Below are positions 26,284 to 33,288 of a stretch of 64,000 bases of DNA, in pieces. The notes under the pieces were generated by a model. It was not told the DNA's origin and ran no database searches. It worked only from the letters and a program-made list of their open reading frames with translations. The stretch spans positions 3,472,001 through 3,536,000 of the forward strand of contig NZ_CP031466.1 in assembly GCF_003368325.1 (NCBI RefSeq). The letters run 5' to 3'. Made by a program: the position numbers and the translations under genes. The stretch is from Paraburkholderia caffeinilytica. Lineage in GTDB: Bacteria; Pseudomonadota; Gammaproteobacteria; Burkholderiales; Burkholderiaceae. The stretch's first letter is position 1, and every line of letters begins with the position of its first letter.

Positions 26284-27342
26284 ATGTCCGTACAGCAAGA
26301 CAACACGAAAGCAATCACCATGGACGACTGGTACAAATGTCGCCTCGACAGGAAGGTGCTCAAGGAAGTCACGCGGCGTAACGACCGGGACGCGCTGTTG
26401 CATTTCGGCGGTTTCATCACGCTGGTCGTGGCAAGCGGCGTGCTTGCCTGGTTCTCGCTCGGCACGCTGTGGTGCGTGCCGGCATTCCTGCTGTACGGAA
26501 CGATCTATGCGTTCGCCGAAGCGATCGAGCACGAGTTGCGTCATCGCACGCCATTCCGGAGCGAATGGTTGAACGAGGCGGTTCATTGGCTGATCTGTTT
26601 CATGACGTGGCGCGAACAGGTATATAGCCGCTGGTCGCATGCCCAACATCACACGTACACCCATCTGACGGCGACGGTGCCATCGGATGTCGAACTGGCG
26701 GTGAAGCGGCCGCCGAACTACCTGAAGCTCGCCACCGATTTCCTGCGCATCTCGCATGGCATCCATCATCTGGGCAACATCGTGTTGCACAGCTTCGGCA
26801 TCGTGTCGAACAAGGCGAAGGCGGTCGTACCGCCCACTGAATATCGTGCGATGTGCCGCAACTCGCGCGTGATCCTCGCGCTCTACGTTGGCGTGATTGT
26901 GTGGGCCGTCGTCGCGCATAGCTGGCTGCCGGTGGTGTTTCTGCTCCTGCCGCGTTCGTACGGCGCCTGGCTGCACGAACTGCTGGCGCTCACGCAGCAC
27001 ACCGGGCTGCTCGAAAACGAACTGGATCACCGCTTCTCGACGCGAACCCTCAAGCTGAACCGCTTCCTCCAGTTTCTCTACTGGAACATGAACTATCACG
27101 TCGAGCATCACATGTTCCCGAACGTGCCGTTTCATGCGCTGCCGCAGCTGCGCAAGGCGATCGAAGCGGATTTGCCGCCCGCCTACGACGGCCTGTTCAG
27201 CGCGTGGGGCGAAATCATGCTCGTGTTCAGAATGCAGCGGCACGATCCCGATTACATGGTGACGCCGCGCGTGCCAGGAAAGGCGGCGGCACTCGGCGCG
27301 GAATCCGTCGGCGATCAGCCGTTCATGGCGCAGACGCGCTGA
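26284..27342 (+). CDS. Membrane di-iron hydroxylase of the fatty-acid-desaturase superfamily (MocD-like)
   Basis: A 352-residue integral membrane di-iron enzyme. The histidine boxes are EHELRH (His83, His87), HAQHH (His119-His123) and HVEHH (about His272-His276), and two helix pairs (about 42-80 and 195-230) form the membrane core. In rhizobia, MocD of this superfamily works with Rieske protein MocE and reductase MocF to remove the methyl group of the rhizopine 3-O-methyl-scyllo-inosamine. The same three partners lie in this operon, so O-demethylation or hydroxylation of a cyclitol-like compound is more likely than fatty-acid desaturation. The ATG at 26284 is chosen; upstream ATGs overlap operator 3. 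First gene of the operon. Confidence 0.8.
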   Translation: MSVQQDNTKAITMDDWYKCRLDRKVLKEVTRRNDRDALLHFGGFITLVVASGVLAWFSLGTLWCVPAFLLYGTIYAFAEAIEHELRHRTPFRSEWLNEAVHWLICFMTWREQVYSRWSHAQHHTYTHLTATVPSDVELAVKRPPNYLKLATDFLRISHGIHHLGNIVLHSFGIVSNKAKAVVPPTEYRAMCRNSRVILALYVGVIVWAVVAHSWLPVVFLLLPRSYGAWLHELLALTQHTGLLENELDHRFSTRTLKLNRFLQFLYWNMNYHVEHHMFPNVPFHALPQLRKAIEADLPPAYDGLFSAWGEIMLVFRMQRHDPDYMVTPRVPGKAAALGAESVGDQPFMAQTR

Positions 27343-27357
27343 GCGAAGAGGCACACC

Positions 27358-27681
27358 ATGAACATCCTTCAATGGCATCCCGTTTGCGCATGCGATGACA
27401 TCGACGAAGAAGACGTCGTCGAGTTCGAGCATGACGGCAAGCTCTACGCGATCTATCACACACCTAGCGGTTATTACGCATCGGCGGGTCTTTGCACGCA
27501 TGAGACCGCACGGCTCACGGAAGGTCTCGTGTTCGGCGAGGTGATCGAGTGTCCGATGCACATGGGGCGCTTTCATATTCCCACCGGCGCGGCGAAAGGT
27601 GCGCCCGTTTGCGTGAACCTCGTCACGCACCCCGTCAGGATCGAAGACGGCAAGGTCTTTATCGGCCTCGCCGACGATTGA
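27358..27681 (+). CDS. mocE: MocE-type Rieske [2Fe-2S] ferredoxin
   Basis: A 107-residue soluble Rieske ferredoxin. Cluster ligands are complete: Cys46 and His48 in GLCTHE, Cys65 and His68 in ECPMHMGRF. There is no membrane segment, so it is a cytoplasmic electron carrier, short and like MocE or the carriers of bacterial oxygenases rather than a respiratory Rieske protein. Only 15 bases separate it from the hydroxylase gene, and GAAGAGG precedes its ATG, so the two are co-translated parts of one electron chain: NAD(P)H, flavin reductase (28833-30080), this protein, di-iron hydroxylase. A catalytic oxygenase role on its own can be ruled out by size. Confidence 0.87.
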   Translation: MNILQWHPVCACDDIDEEDVVEFEHDGKLYAIYHTPSGYYASAGLCTHETARLTEGLVFGEVIECPMHMGRFHIPTGAAKGAPVCVNLVTHPVRIEDGKVFIGLADD

Positions 27682-27778
27682 CGCCACGCCCTTCATTCAT
27701 GTGATTCACGTGACTCGGGCAAGGCGGGATGGGCCGATGCGCGACATCGGCAAACCAATCATAAACAAGGAGACAGCC

Positions 27779-28813
27779 ATGAAACGATCTATTCGCCAGG
27801 CGTTTCGCCTGGCCGCCGTGGTGCTGGGTTTCGGACTGTGCGCCGGTGCTTTTGCCGAGCCTGTCGCCCATTTCGATTTCATCTCGCACGCGCCGGATTC
27901 CGATGCCTGGTGGAATACGGTCAAGAACGGCATCAAACAGGCCGACGAGGATTTCAACGTACAGACCGATTACCGCAACCCGCCGAACGGCGATATCGCG
28001 GACATGGTGCAACTGGTCAATCAGGCGGCCGCGCGCAACTATGACGGGGTCGTGTCGACGATCGCCGACTACGATCTGCTGAAGAGCGCATTTCCGAAGC
28101 TCAAGGCGAAGAACATCCCGCTCATCACCACCAATACCGGCACGGAAAAGCAGAGCGCCGACCTGGGCGCGTTGCTGCACGTCGGCCAGCCGGAATATCT
28201 GGCGGGCAAGGAGGCGGGATTGCGCGCGAAGGCCGACGGCATCAAGACGTTTCTATGCGTGAACCACTACGCGACGAACCCCTTGTCGTTCGAGCGTTGC
28301 CGCGGCTTTGCGGATGCCATCGGCGCGGATATGAAGGTATCGGTGCTGGACGCGGGCGCGGACCCCACCGGCATCGAAGCCAAGGTTAGCGCGTTTCTCC
28401 GTGCGCATCCGACTACTCAGGCCGTGCTGACGCTCGGTCCGACGTCCGCCGATCCGACGATTCGCGCGGTGACCAAAATGGGGCTGGCCGGCAAGATATG
28501 GTTCGCGACGTTCGACATTGACTCCGATGTCGCGAAGGCCATCAAGGACGGCACGATCAAGTTCTGCACCGACCAGCAACCGTATCTGCAGGGCTATATC
28601 CCCATCGCGATGCTGGCGATCATGCACAAGAATCACAACACGGACGTGCTGCAGGCGCGCGCCGAGCTGGAGAAGAATCCGAAGTTCATGAAGCGTCTGC
28701 AGGACTATGGCCTCAAGCCTGTGTATGAGGCGCGCAATGTCAGTTCGGGACCGGGCTTCATCACGCAACAGAACATCAGCCAGGTGTCGGCGCTGGCTGG
28801 CCAATACCGGTGA
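27779..28813 (+). CDS. Periplasmic sugar-binding protein (rhizopine/ribose type, MocB-like)
   Basis: A 344-residue substrate-binding protein of the ribose/galactose/inositol family. The signal peptide is residues 1-26 (AVVLGFGLCAGAFA, cut before EP). Then come HFDFISHAPDSDAWWNTVKNG, a first strand and helix with aromatic ligand contacts, DYRNPPNGDIADMVQLVNQA, GVVSTIADYD and, in the second lobe, TLGPTSADPTIRAV and KFCTDQQPYLQGY. It should capture the operon's substrate in the periplasm. Strikingly, the ABC ATPase and permease that normally accompany such proteins are missing here, so it must borrow a transporter from elsewhere or act as a sensor. AAGGAG lies about ten bases before the ATG. Confidence 0.88.
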   Translation: MKRSIRQAFRLAAVVLGFGLCAGAFAEPVAHFDFISHAPDSDAWWNTVKNGIKQADEDFNVQTDYRNPPNGDIADMVQLVNQAAARNYDGVVSTIADYDLLKSAFPKLKAKNIPLITTNTGTEKQSADLGALLHVGQPEYLAGKEAGLRAKADGIKTFLCVNHYATNPLSFERCRGFADAIGADMKVSVLDAGADPTGIEAKVSAFLRAHPTTQAVLTLGPTSADPTIRAVTKMGLAGKIWFATFDIDSDVAKAIKDGTIKFCTDQQPYLQGYIPIAMLAIMHKNHNTDVLQARAELEKNPKFMKRLQDYGLKPVYEARNVSSGPGFITQQNISQVSALAGQYR

Positions 28814-28832
28814 TGTCGCCGCGGAGCGTGAG

Positions 28833-30080
28833 ATGAGTTCAACCGATCGAATGGTGATCGTAGGCGGCGGACAGTGCGGCGCCCGCGCGGCGCATGCGTT
28901 GCGCGAGCATGGCTGGGACGGCGCCATTACGCTGCTCGGTGACGAAGGACGGTTGCCATACGAACGCCCGCCATTGTCGAAGTCCGTGCTGCTTGGCCAG
29001 AAGACGGCCGCGCAGTGCGCGATCTACGACGCGGCGTTCTATCGCGAGCAACATATCGAACTGCGCGTCGATGCGCCGGTTGCCGCGATAGACCGTGCGC
29101 AGCGCAAGGTAGTGCTCGCCGATGGCGAAGCGATCGGCTATCACCGGCTGTTGATCGCAACCGGCGCCGAACCTCGCCCGTTCGACGTGCCAGGCTCGAT
29201 GCTGCCGGGCGTGCATGCGCTGCGCGCCGTGCCCGACGCGCATGCGATCGCCGGCGAACTGACGCCGGGCCGGCGGATCGCCGTGATCGGCGCCGGCTTC
29301 ATTGGTCTGGAAATTGCCGCGGCTGCCGTGCCGCGCGGCTGCGACGTGACCGTGCTCGAGGCGGCGCCGCGTGCGCTGATGCGAGCTGTGCCCGAGGCCG
29401 TCGCGGCGTGTCTGATTGATCGTCACCGACAGATGGGCGTAAATGTGCGCTTCGGCGTACAGGTCGATTGCTTGACCGGTGATGCGCGCGTCACCGGCGT
29501 GAAACTTGTCGACGGCAGCATCGTCCCGTGCGACGCAGTCGTCGTCGGCGTGGGCGCGAGGCCGCGTATTGCGCTCGCGCAGGCGGCGGGTCTCGACATC
29601 GACAACGGCATCGCGGTCGACGGCGGGTTGCGCACTAGCGACCCGCATATCTACGCAGCCGGGGACGTCTGTTCCTTTCCGCATCCGCAGACAGGCCAGC
29701 GGATCCGGCTCGAATGCTGGAAGAACGCCGAGGACCAGGCGCGCGCTGCCGCACGCGGCATGCTGGGTCATGGCGACGTCTATTCGGCTGTACCGTGGTT
29801 CTGGTCCGATCAGTACGACATGACGATCCAGATCGCCGGGATTCCCGCATACGGCACGGCGACGGTGGTGCGCGAAACAGGCACGGCGTCGCGGATTTTC
29901 TTCGCACTCGATGCCGGCGGCGCGCTGGTCGGCGCAAGCGGAGTGGGACCGGCGGGCGAGATAGCGCGCGACGTGCGCATCGCGCAGTCGCTCATTGCGC
30001 AACGCGCGTGCATCGAACCGGCGCTGCTCGCCGATCGCGATATGAAGCTGCGTTCGCTGATGGTCGCGGAGGCGCAATGA
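28833..30080 (+). CDS. FAD-dependent ferredoxin reductase (MocF-like)
   Basis: A 415-residue flavoprotein of the oxygenase-coupled NAD(P)H:ferredoxin reductase group. The FAD motif VIVGGGQCGARAAHALREHG (about 8-27) and the second Rossmann motif IAVIGAGFIGLEIAAAA (about 149-165) bind FAD and NAD(P)H; the region DPHIYAAGDVCSFPH (about 269-283) is the conserved second FAD contact. PPLSKSVL near residue 49 is typical of reductases that serve Rieske oxygenases and P450s. In this operon it should hand electrons to the MocE-type ferredoxin. Its stop overlaps the start of the next gene (ATGA). Confidence 0.88.
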   Translation: MSSTDRMVIVGGGQCGARAAHALREHGWDGAITLLGDEGRLPYERPPLSKSVLLGQKTAAQCAIYDAAFYREQHIELRVDAPVAAIDRAQRKVVLADGEAIGYHRLLIATGAEPRPFDVPGSMLPGVHALRAVPDAHAIAGELTPGRRIAVIGAGFIGLEIAAAAVPRGCDVTVLEAAPRALMRAVPEAVAACLIDRHRQMGVNVRFGVQVDCLTGDARVTGVKLVDGSIVPCDAVVVGVGARPRIALAQAAGLDIDNGIAVDGGLRTSDPHIYAAGDVCSFPHPQTGQRIRLECWKNAEDQARAAARGMLGHGDVYSAVPWFWSDQYDMTIQIAGIPAYGTATVVRETGTASRIFFALDAGGALVGASGVGPAGEIARDVRIAQSLIAQRACIEPALLADRDMKLRSLMVAEAQ

Positions 30081-30925
30081 GCCAACGCCTGCTGGTGTTC
30101 CAGTCGCTATGGGCGATGGAGCGGCGACACACCGACGGCCGCGAACGTTCGCTCGAAGAAAATGTACGGATGATCGCCGGCGCGGGCTTCGATGGCCTGA
30201 GCGCACATTACACGGATCGCGCGTCTGTCCGGCGACTGGCGCAATTACGTGCAGACTACGGACTCGACGTGGAAGGCCAATGCTTTCCGCGCACGGTCGA
30301 CGATCTGCAACCGGTGCTCGAGAATGCCGTCGAATTCGGCGCGCATCACATCGATCTGCAGCCCGACGTGCGTCCTCGCACCGTCGCGGAATGTCTCGCG
30401 CTGATCGACGGCTGGCAGCGGCTCGCCGAACAGGTGGACGTGCCGGTCTACATCGAGACGCATCGCGACCGGATGACCACCGATCTCTACTTCACGCTCG
30501 ACCTGCTCGACGCACGCCCTGATCTGAGATTGCTCGGCGACATTTCACACTATCTGGTGGGACGCGAATTCGCATGGCCGGTATCCGACGATAACCACCG
30601 GCTCATGCATCGGATACTCGATCAGTCGTGGGCGTTTCACGGCCGCGTTGCGAGCCGGGAACAGGTGCAGATCGAGCTTTCTTTTGAGCCACACCGGATG
30701 TGGGTCGACCTTTTTCTCGACTGGTGGCGCTACGGCTTCGCATCGTGGCGCAGGCGGGCAGGGGAGCACGACACGCTTGCTTTCACCTGCGAACTGGGAC
30801 CTAAACCTTACGCGATCATCGGCCGTGACGGTAACGACACAACCGACCGGTGGGCGGAGTCTCTATTGCTGCGCGATTGGGTCTGCACGCTGTGGGGGGA
30901 TCTAACGGCGCTCGAAGGACCGTGA
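30077..30925 (+). CDS. Sugar phosphate isomerase/epimerase-like TIM-barrel protein (MocC-like)
   Basis: A 282-residue TIM-barrel protein of the xylose-isomerase/AP-endonuclease-2 superfamily, to which inosose dehydratase, inosose isomerase and the rhizopine protein MocC belong. Signs are AGFDGLSAHYTD (about 36-47), GAHHIDLQPDVRP (about 89-101), VYIETHRDRMTTDL (about 124-137), LLGDISHYLVG (about 154-164) and CELGPKPYAI (about 238-247), which place Glu, Asp, His and Glu at the usual metal positions. It would process the demethylated or oxidised cyclitol. The start overlaps the reductase gene by four bases, and a strong terminator follows the stop. Confidence 0.78.
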   Translation: MSQRLLVFQSLWAMERRHTDGRERSLEENVRMIAGAGFDGLSAHYTDRASVRRLAQLRADYGLDVEGQCFPRTVDDLQPVLENAVEFGAHHIDLQPDVRPRTVAECLALIDGWQRLAEQVDVPVYIETHRDRMTTDLYFTLDLLDARPDLRLLGDISHYLVGREFAWPVSDDNHRLMHRILDQSWAFHGRVASREQVQIELSFEPHRMWVDLFLDWWRYGFASWRRRAGEHDTLAFTCELGPKPYAIIGRDGNDTTDRWAESLLLRDWVCTLWGDLTALEGP

Positions 30926-30939
30926 TTAGAGTTTGATAC

Positions 30940-30967
30940 GCTGGTGACTCCACCCGCCAGCTTTTTT
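30940..30967 (+). terminator. Rho-independent terminator of the moc-like operon
   Basis: GCTGGTG (30940-30946) pairs with CGCCAGC (30955-30961) in a seven-pair stem with one G-U, an eight-base loop, and six T directly after (30962-30967). It begins 14 bases after the last stop of the operon. Confidence 0.85.
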
Positions 30968-30990
30968 CCCACGCAACGACGTTTTGTGGG

Positions 30991-31015
30991 CGATATGGAC
31001 CTCGTGTCCATATCG
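30991..31015. terminator. Second strong hairpin in the convergent gap
   Basis: CGATATGGAC (30991-31000) and GTCCATATCG (31006-31015) form a perfect ten-pair stem with a five-base loop. It lies between the moc-like operon and the carbonic anhydrase operon, read toward it, so it may stop transcription from both directions. Confidence 0.65.
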
Positions 31016-31067
31016 ATTTCTTCGTGTCAGTGATCGGTCCCGCTCCGGCTCGACGGACCCCATTGAA

Positions 31068-31388
31068 TCACTTCGCTTTCAGCGGCCGCGTCCCCCAAAA
31101 CAACACCGCCTCGATCGCGAAAAATGCAGCGAGCGGCACGATAGCGCCCACCGTCCCCGCGATCTCACGCCCGAACCGGCTCGTCACATACAGCAGCACG
31201 ATCATGCTCAGCGCCATGCCCGGCAGGGGCGACATCAAAAGATCGATGCCGAACCAGAGCACCGCGGCAAGCAGCGAAGCGACCGCGATGCCCGCTATGC
31301 CGACGGTGCGCTGCTGGCGAAAGTCGGACGCGTGATAGGTCGGATCGGTCACTTCAGACAAGGGCAACCTTGCCGGTGGCGAGGTCAT
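31068..31388 (-). CDS. Small membrane protein coupled to the carbonic anhydrase gene
   Basis: A 106-residue protein with three predicted membrane helices: about 30-50 (GIAGIAVASLLAAVLWFGI), 54-72 (LPGMALSMIVLLYVTS) and 80-99 (GTVGAIVPLAAFFAIEAV). No family recognised. The start ATG at 31388 lies inside the end of the carbonic anhydrase gene, overlapping by 35 bases in another frame; a shorter start is possible. The overlap suggests co-translation, perhaps to place the enzyme next to a bicarbonate- or CO2-related membrane function, but this is inference only. Confidence 0.6.
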   Translation of the reverse strand: MTSPPARLPLSEVTDPTYHASDFRQQRTVGIAGIAVASLLAAVLWFGIDLLMSPLPGMALSMIVLLYVTSRFGREIAGTVGAIVPLAAFFAIEAVLFWGTRPLKAK

Positions 31389-32094
31389 ACATGCCGCCAA
31401 CAATGTCGATCTTCTTGCTCTCGTAGAGTTTTTGGATGACCGGCGGTGAGTGCTTCAGTCGCGCCATTTGCCGCCGCACGTTCTCGGCGGCCGCGTTGTC
31501 CAGCAAGTTGCCGGTCTGCGTTTTCTCAGCGGCGACGACGGCCGGCTTGATCGAGGCGATGAGGCCCGGCAAATGGCCAGGAAGGACCGCCTTGCTCTTC
31601 AGCACTTTGATTGCGGCGTCGACCGCGCCGCATCCCGTGTGGCCCAGCACCATGATGAGCGGCACCCCCAGGAACTGGGCGCCGTATTCGAGCGATGCAA
31701 GCAGATCCGGGTTCACGATGTTGCCCGCAACGCGTAACACGAAGAGATCGCCCGGCCCCTGATCGAACGCGAACTCCGGCGCCACGCGCGAATCGGCACA
31801 GCCCAGGATCGTGGCGATCGGATACTGCGCCTGCACACGGGCGGCGCGTCCCGATGAAAAGTCGCGCTCGTTCGGCGCGTTGGCGGCGTAGCGTGCGTTG
31901 CCCTCCATGAGCCGCTTCAACGCGTCTGCCGGCGTGATCGAGTTCGGTGGCGGCGGTGCGTCGGGTGCGGGTGCGTCGGCCGCGATGGCGACGCTCACGC
32001 TCCACGGCAGGAGCGCCGCGAGTGCGCCGGTCTTCAGGAAATCCCGGCGCGACACTTGAGGCTCGTGCTGCGCATCACCGCACATATCACACAT
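31354..32094 (-). CDS. Beta-carbonic anhydrase with Tat signal
   Basis: A 246-residue beta-class carbonic anhydrase that interconverts CO2 and bicarbonate with zinc. The zinc ligands are visible: ILGCADSRVAPEF (Cys and the Asp-Arg dyad, about 99-111) and VLGHTGCGAVDAA (His and Cys, about 155-167). The N-terminus carries a twin-arginine signal, SRRDFLKTGALAALLPWS (about 16-33), so the enzyme is exported folded to the periplasm. The ATG at 32094 has GGAGG seven bases upstream; longer starts would bury the Tat signal. Before the Tat motif stands MCDMCGD, an unusual cysteine pair. Periplasmic beta-type enzymes with a Tat signal are typical of Burkholderia. Confidence 0.9.
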   Translation of the reverse strand: MCDMCGDAQHEPQVSRRDFLKTGALAALLPWSVSVAIAADAPAPDAPPPPNSITPADALKRLMEGNARYAANAPNERDFSSGRAARVQAQYPIATILGCADSRVAPEFAFDQGPGDLFVLRVAGNIVNPDLLASLEYGAQFLGVPLIMVLGHTGCGAVDAAIKVLKSKAVLPGHLPGLIASIKPAVVAAEKTQTGNLLDNAAAENVRRQMARLKHSPPVIQKLYESKKIDIVGGMYDLATGKVALV

Positions 32095-32394
32095 TTGAAT
32101 GCCTCCGTCATTGCTGGGCGTATCTGGCCGCGAACAGGTGCCTTGCCGCATCGCGACGCAACGCATATGGCACACCGATTACCTGCTAGGTGCACCTCGC
32201 GTGATGGTTCGACGCCACGCGGTAGATCGACAATTTGTGTAGGTTTGAGTCTATACCGTCGTTGCAAGGCGCAATGTACGGACAATCCCGCGACTGCGAG
32301 GCGTAGGCCGTGAAGGCGTATCGTTCAATGCGTTTCCCCAGTTGAACGAACAAATACGCGCTACCTCGACACCGATCAAAGTTCTTTGCGGCAC
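32095..32394. other. Gene-free stretch upstream of the carbonic anhydrase
   Basis: Should carry the carbonic anhydrase promoter; nothing else recognised. Confidence 0.4.
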
Positions 32395-33147
32395 TCAGGC
32401 GGATTCGTCTGGAAGGGTGAGCGCAGGCAGGGGACGGTAAGCGATTTCTACAGCCTCGGTTCGGGAAAGCCCCAGCGTCTTCAGCAAGACTGCGGCTGCT
32501 CGTTCGGCGAGCTGATCGCTCGAAAATCCCGATTCTGCGAACGGGTCTGGCCCTGGCTCTTCGGGCGATTCGAACTCCAACTGCATTGTGATTGCGCCAA
32601 GGACTGTTCCGCCAACGGAGATCACAGTCAGCAGCGGGTCTTCCGCCACAAAACGGCCTGCCGCAATACCCTTCTCGACATCCCGCATCAGGCGACGCCC
32701 CAACCCGCGGCTCAACGCCCGCGAAGAAAACCCCTCACGCATCAGGAACTGCCCCCACAGCGGGTCACTCCTTGCGCGCAAAACGGTATGACGCACGGAC
32801 ACCGATATGACCTCTGCTGGATCGGACAGATCGCGTGTGAGCTGGTCCAGCGTATCGGCGAAGTGCTCGAACACCCAATCCGTCAGAGCGGCATGGATCG
32901 CCTCTTTCGATTCGAAGTGGTTATAGAAGGATCCGAAGCCAACGTCGGCTGCCTCGGTGATCTCATTGATCGCAACGCCCTCCATTCCTTTCTCGGCCAT
33001 CAGCCGGAGCGCAGCTTCAAGGAGGCGCCTGCGCGTTTCCCGCTTGCGGCGTGAGCCCCGTGGTTCCGTCTCCGCAGGCGGCGCAGCGGAGGCGACGGGC
33101 GCGGATTGCGAGGACCGGGTCGTTCTGCGGCGGGGTGGCGTAGACAT
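32395..33147 (-). CDS. TetR-family repressor of the aromatic operon
   Basis: A 250-residue TetR-family regulator. A basic, disordered N-terminus (about 1-35) precedes the DNA-binding domain: RRRLLEAALRLMAEKGMEGVAINEIT, then AADVGFGSFYNHFESKEAIHAAL (recognition helix GFGSFYNHF, about 68-76). The ligand domain is acidic near its end (EFESPEEPGPDPFAESG). It faces the hydroxylase gene across 141 bases that are AT-rich and contain TTGATCAA and repeated ATCAAT words, likely the operator. By position it represses the ring-cleavage operon and is released by a pathway compound. Confidence 0.85.
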   Translation of the reverse strand: MSTPPRRRTTRSSQSAPVASAAPPAETEPRGSRRKRETRRRLLEAALRLMAEKGMEGVAINEITEAADVGFGSFYNHFESKEAIHAALTDWVFEHFADTLDQLTRDLSDPAEVISVSVRHTVLRARSDPLWGQFLMREGFSSRALSRGLGRRLMRDVEKGIAAGRFVAEDPLLTVISVGGTVLGAITMQLEFESPEEPGPDPFAESGFSSDQLAERAAAVLLKTLGLSRTEAVEIAYRPLPALTLPDESA

Positions 33148-33288
33148 CGGAGCTCAATCTTTTTGGTGAGTGTGCTGGAGTATACCCTCATCAATCATAA
33201 TTGACAAAGATATCAGTTTTGATCAATATCTCAAAAACGGCGAAACGAGGTCGACTCAAAAAGCCATCAATCACTGGAGTTGCAAAGG
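33148..33288. promoter_or_regulatory. Divergent promoter region of TetR gene and aromatic operon
   Basis: AT-rich between 33180 and 33235. TTGATCAA at about 33212-33219 is a perfect eight-base palindrome, and AGATAT/ATATCT arms enclose it; ATCAAT recurs nearby. The exact TetR site cannot be fixed by eye. Confidence 0.4.

Noticed and set aside
26284..27342. Plain fatty-acid desaturase of membrane lipids
   Set aside because: The His boxes would allow it, but the adjacent Rieske ferredoxin, reductase, sugar-binding protein and isomerase point to a cyclitol pathway.
26092..27696. A 534-codon open frame on the minus strand opposite the hydroxylase and Rieske genes
   Set aside because: It has low-complexity His/Arg-rich translation typical of antisense frames in GC-rich DNA, no ribosome site, and the plus strand carries complete conserved motifs.
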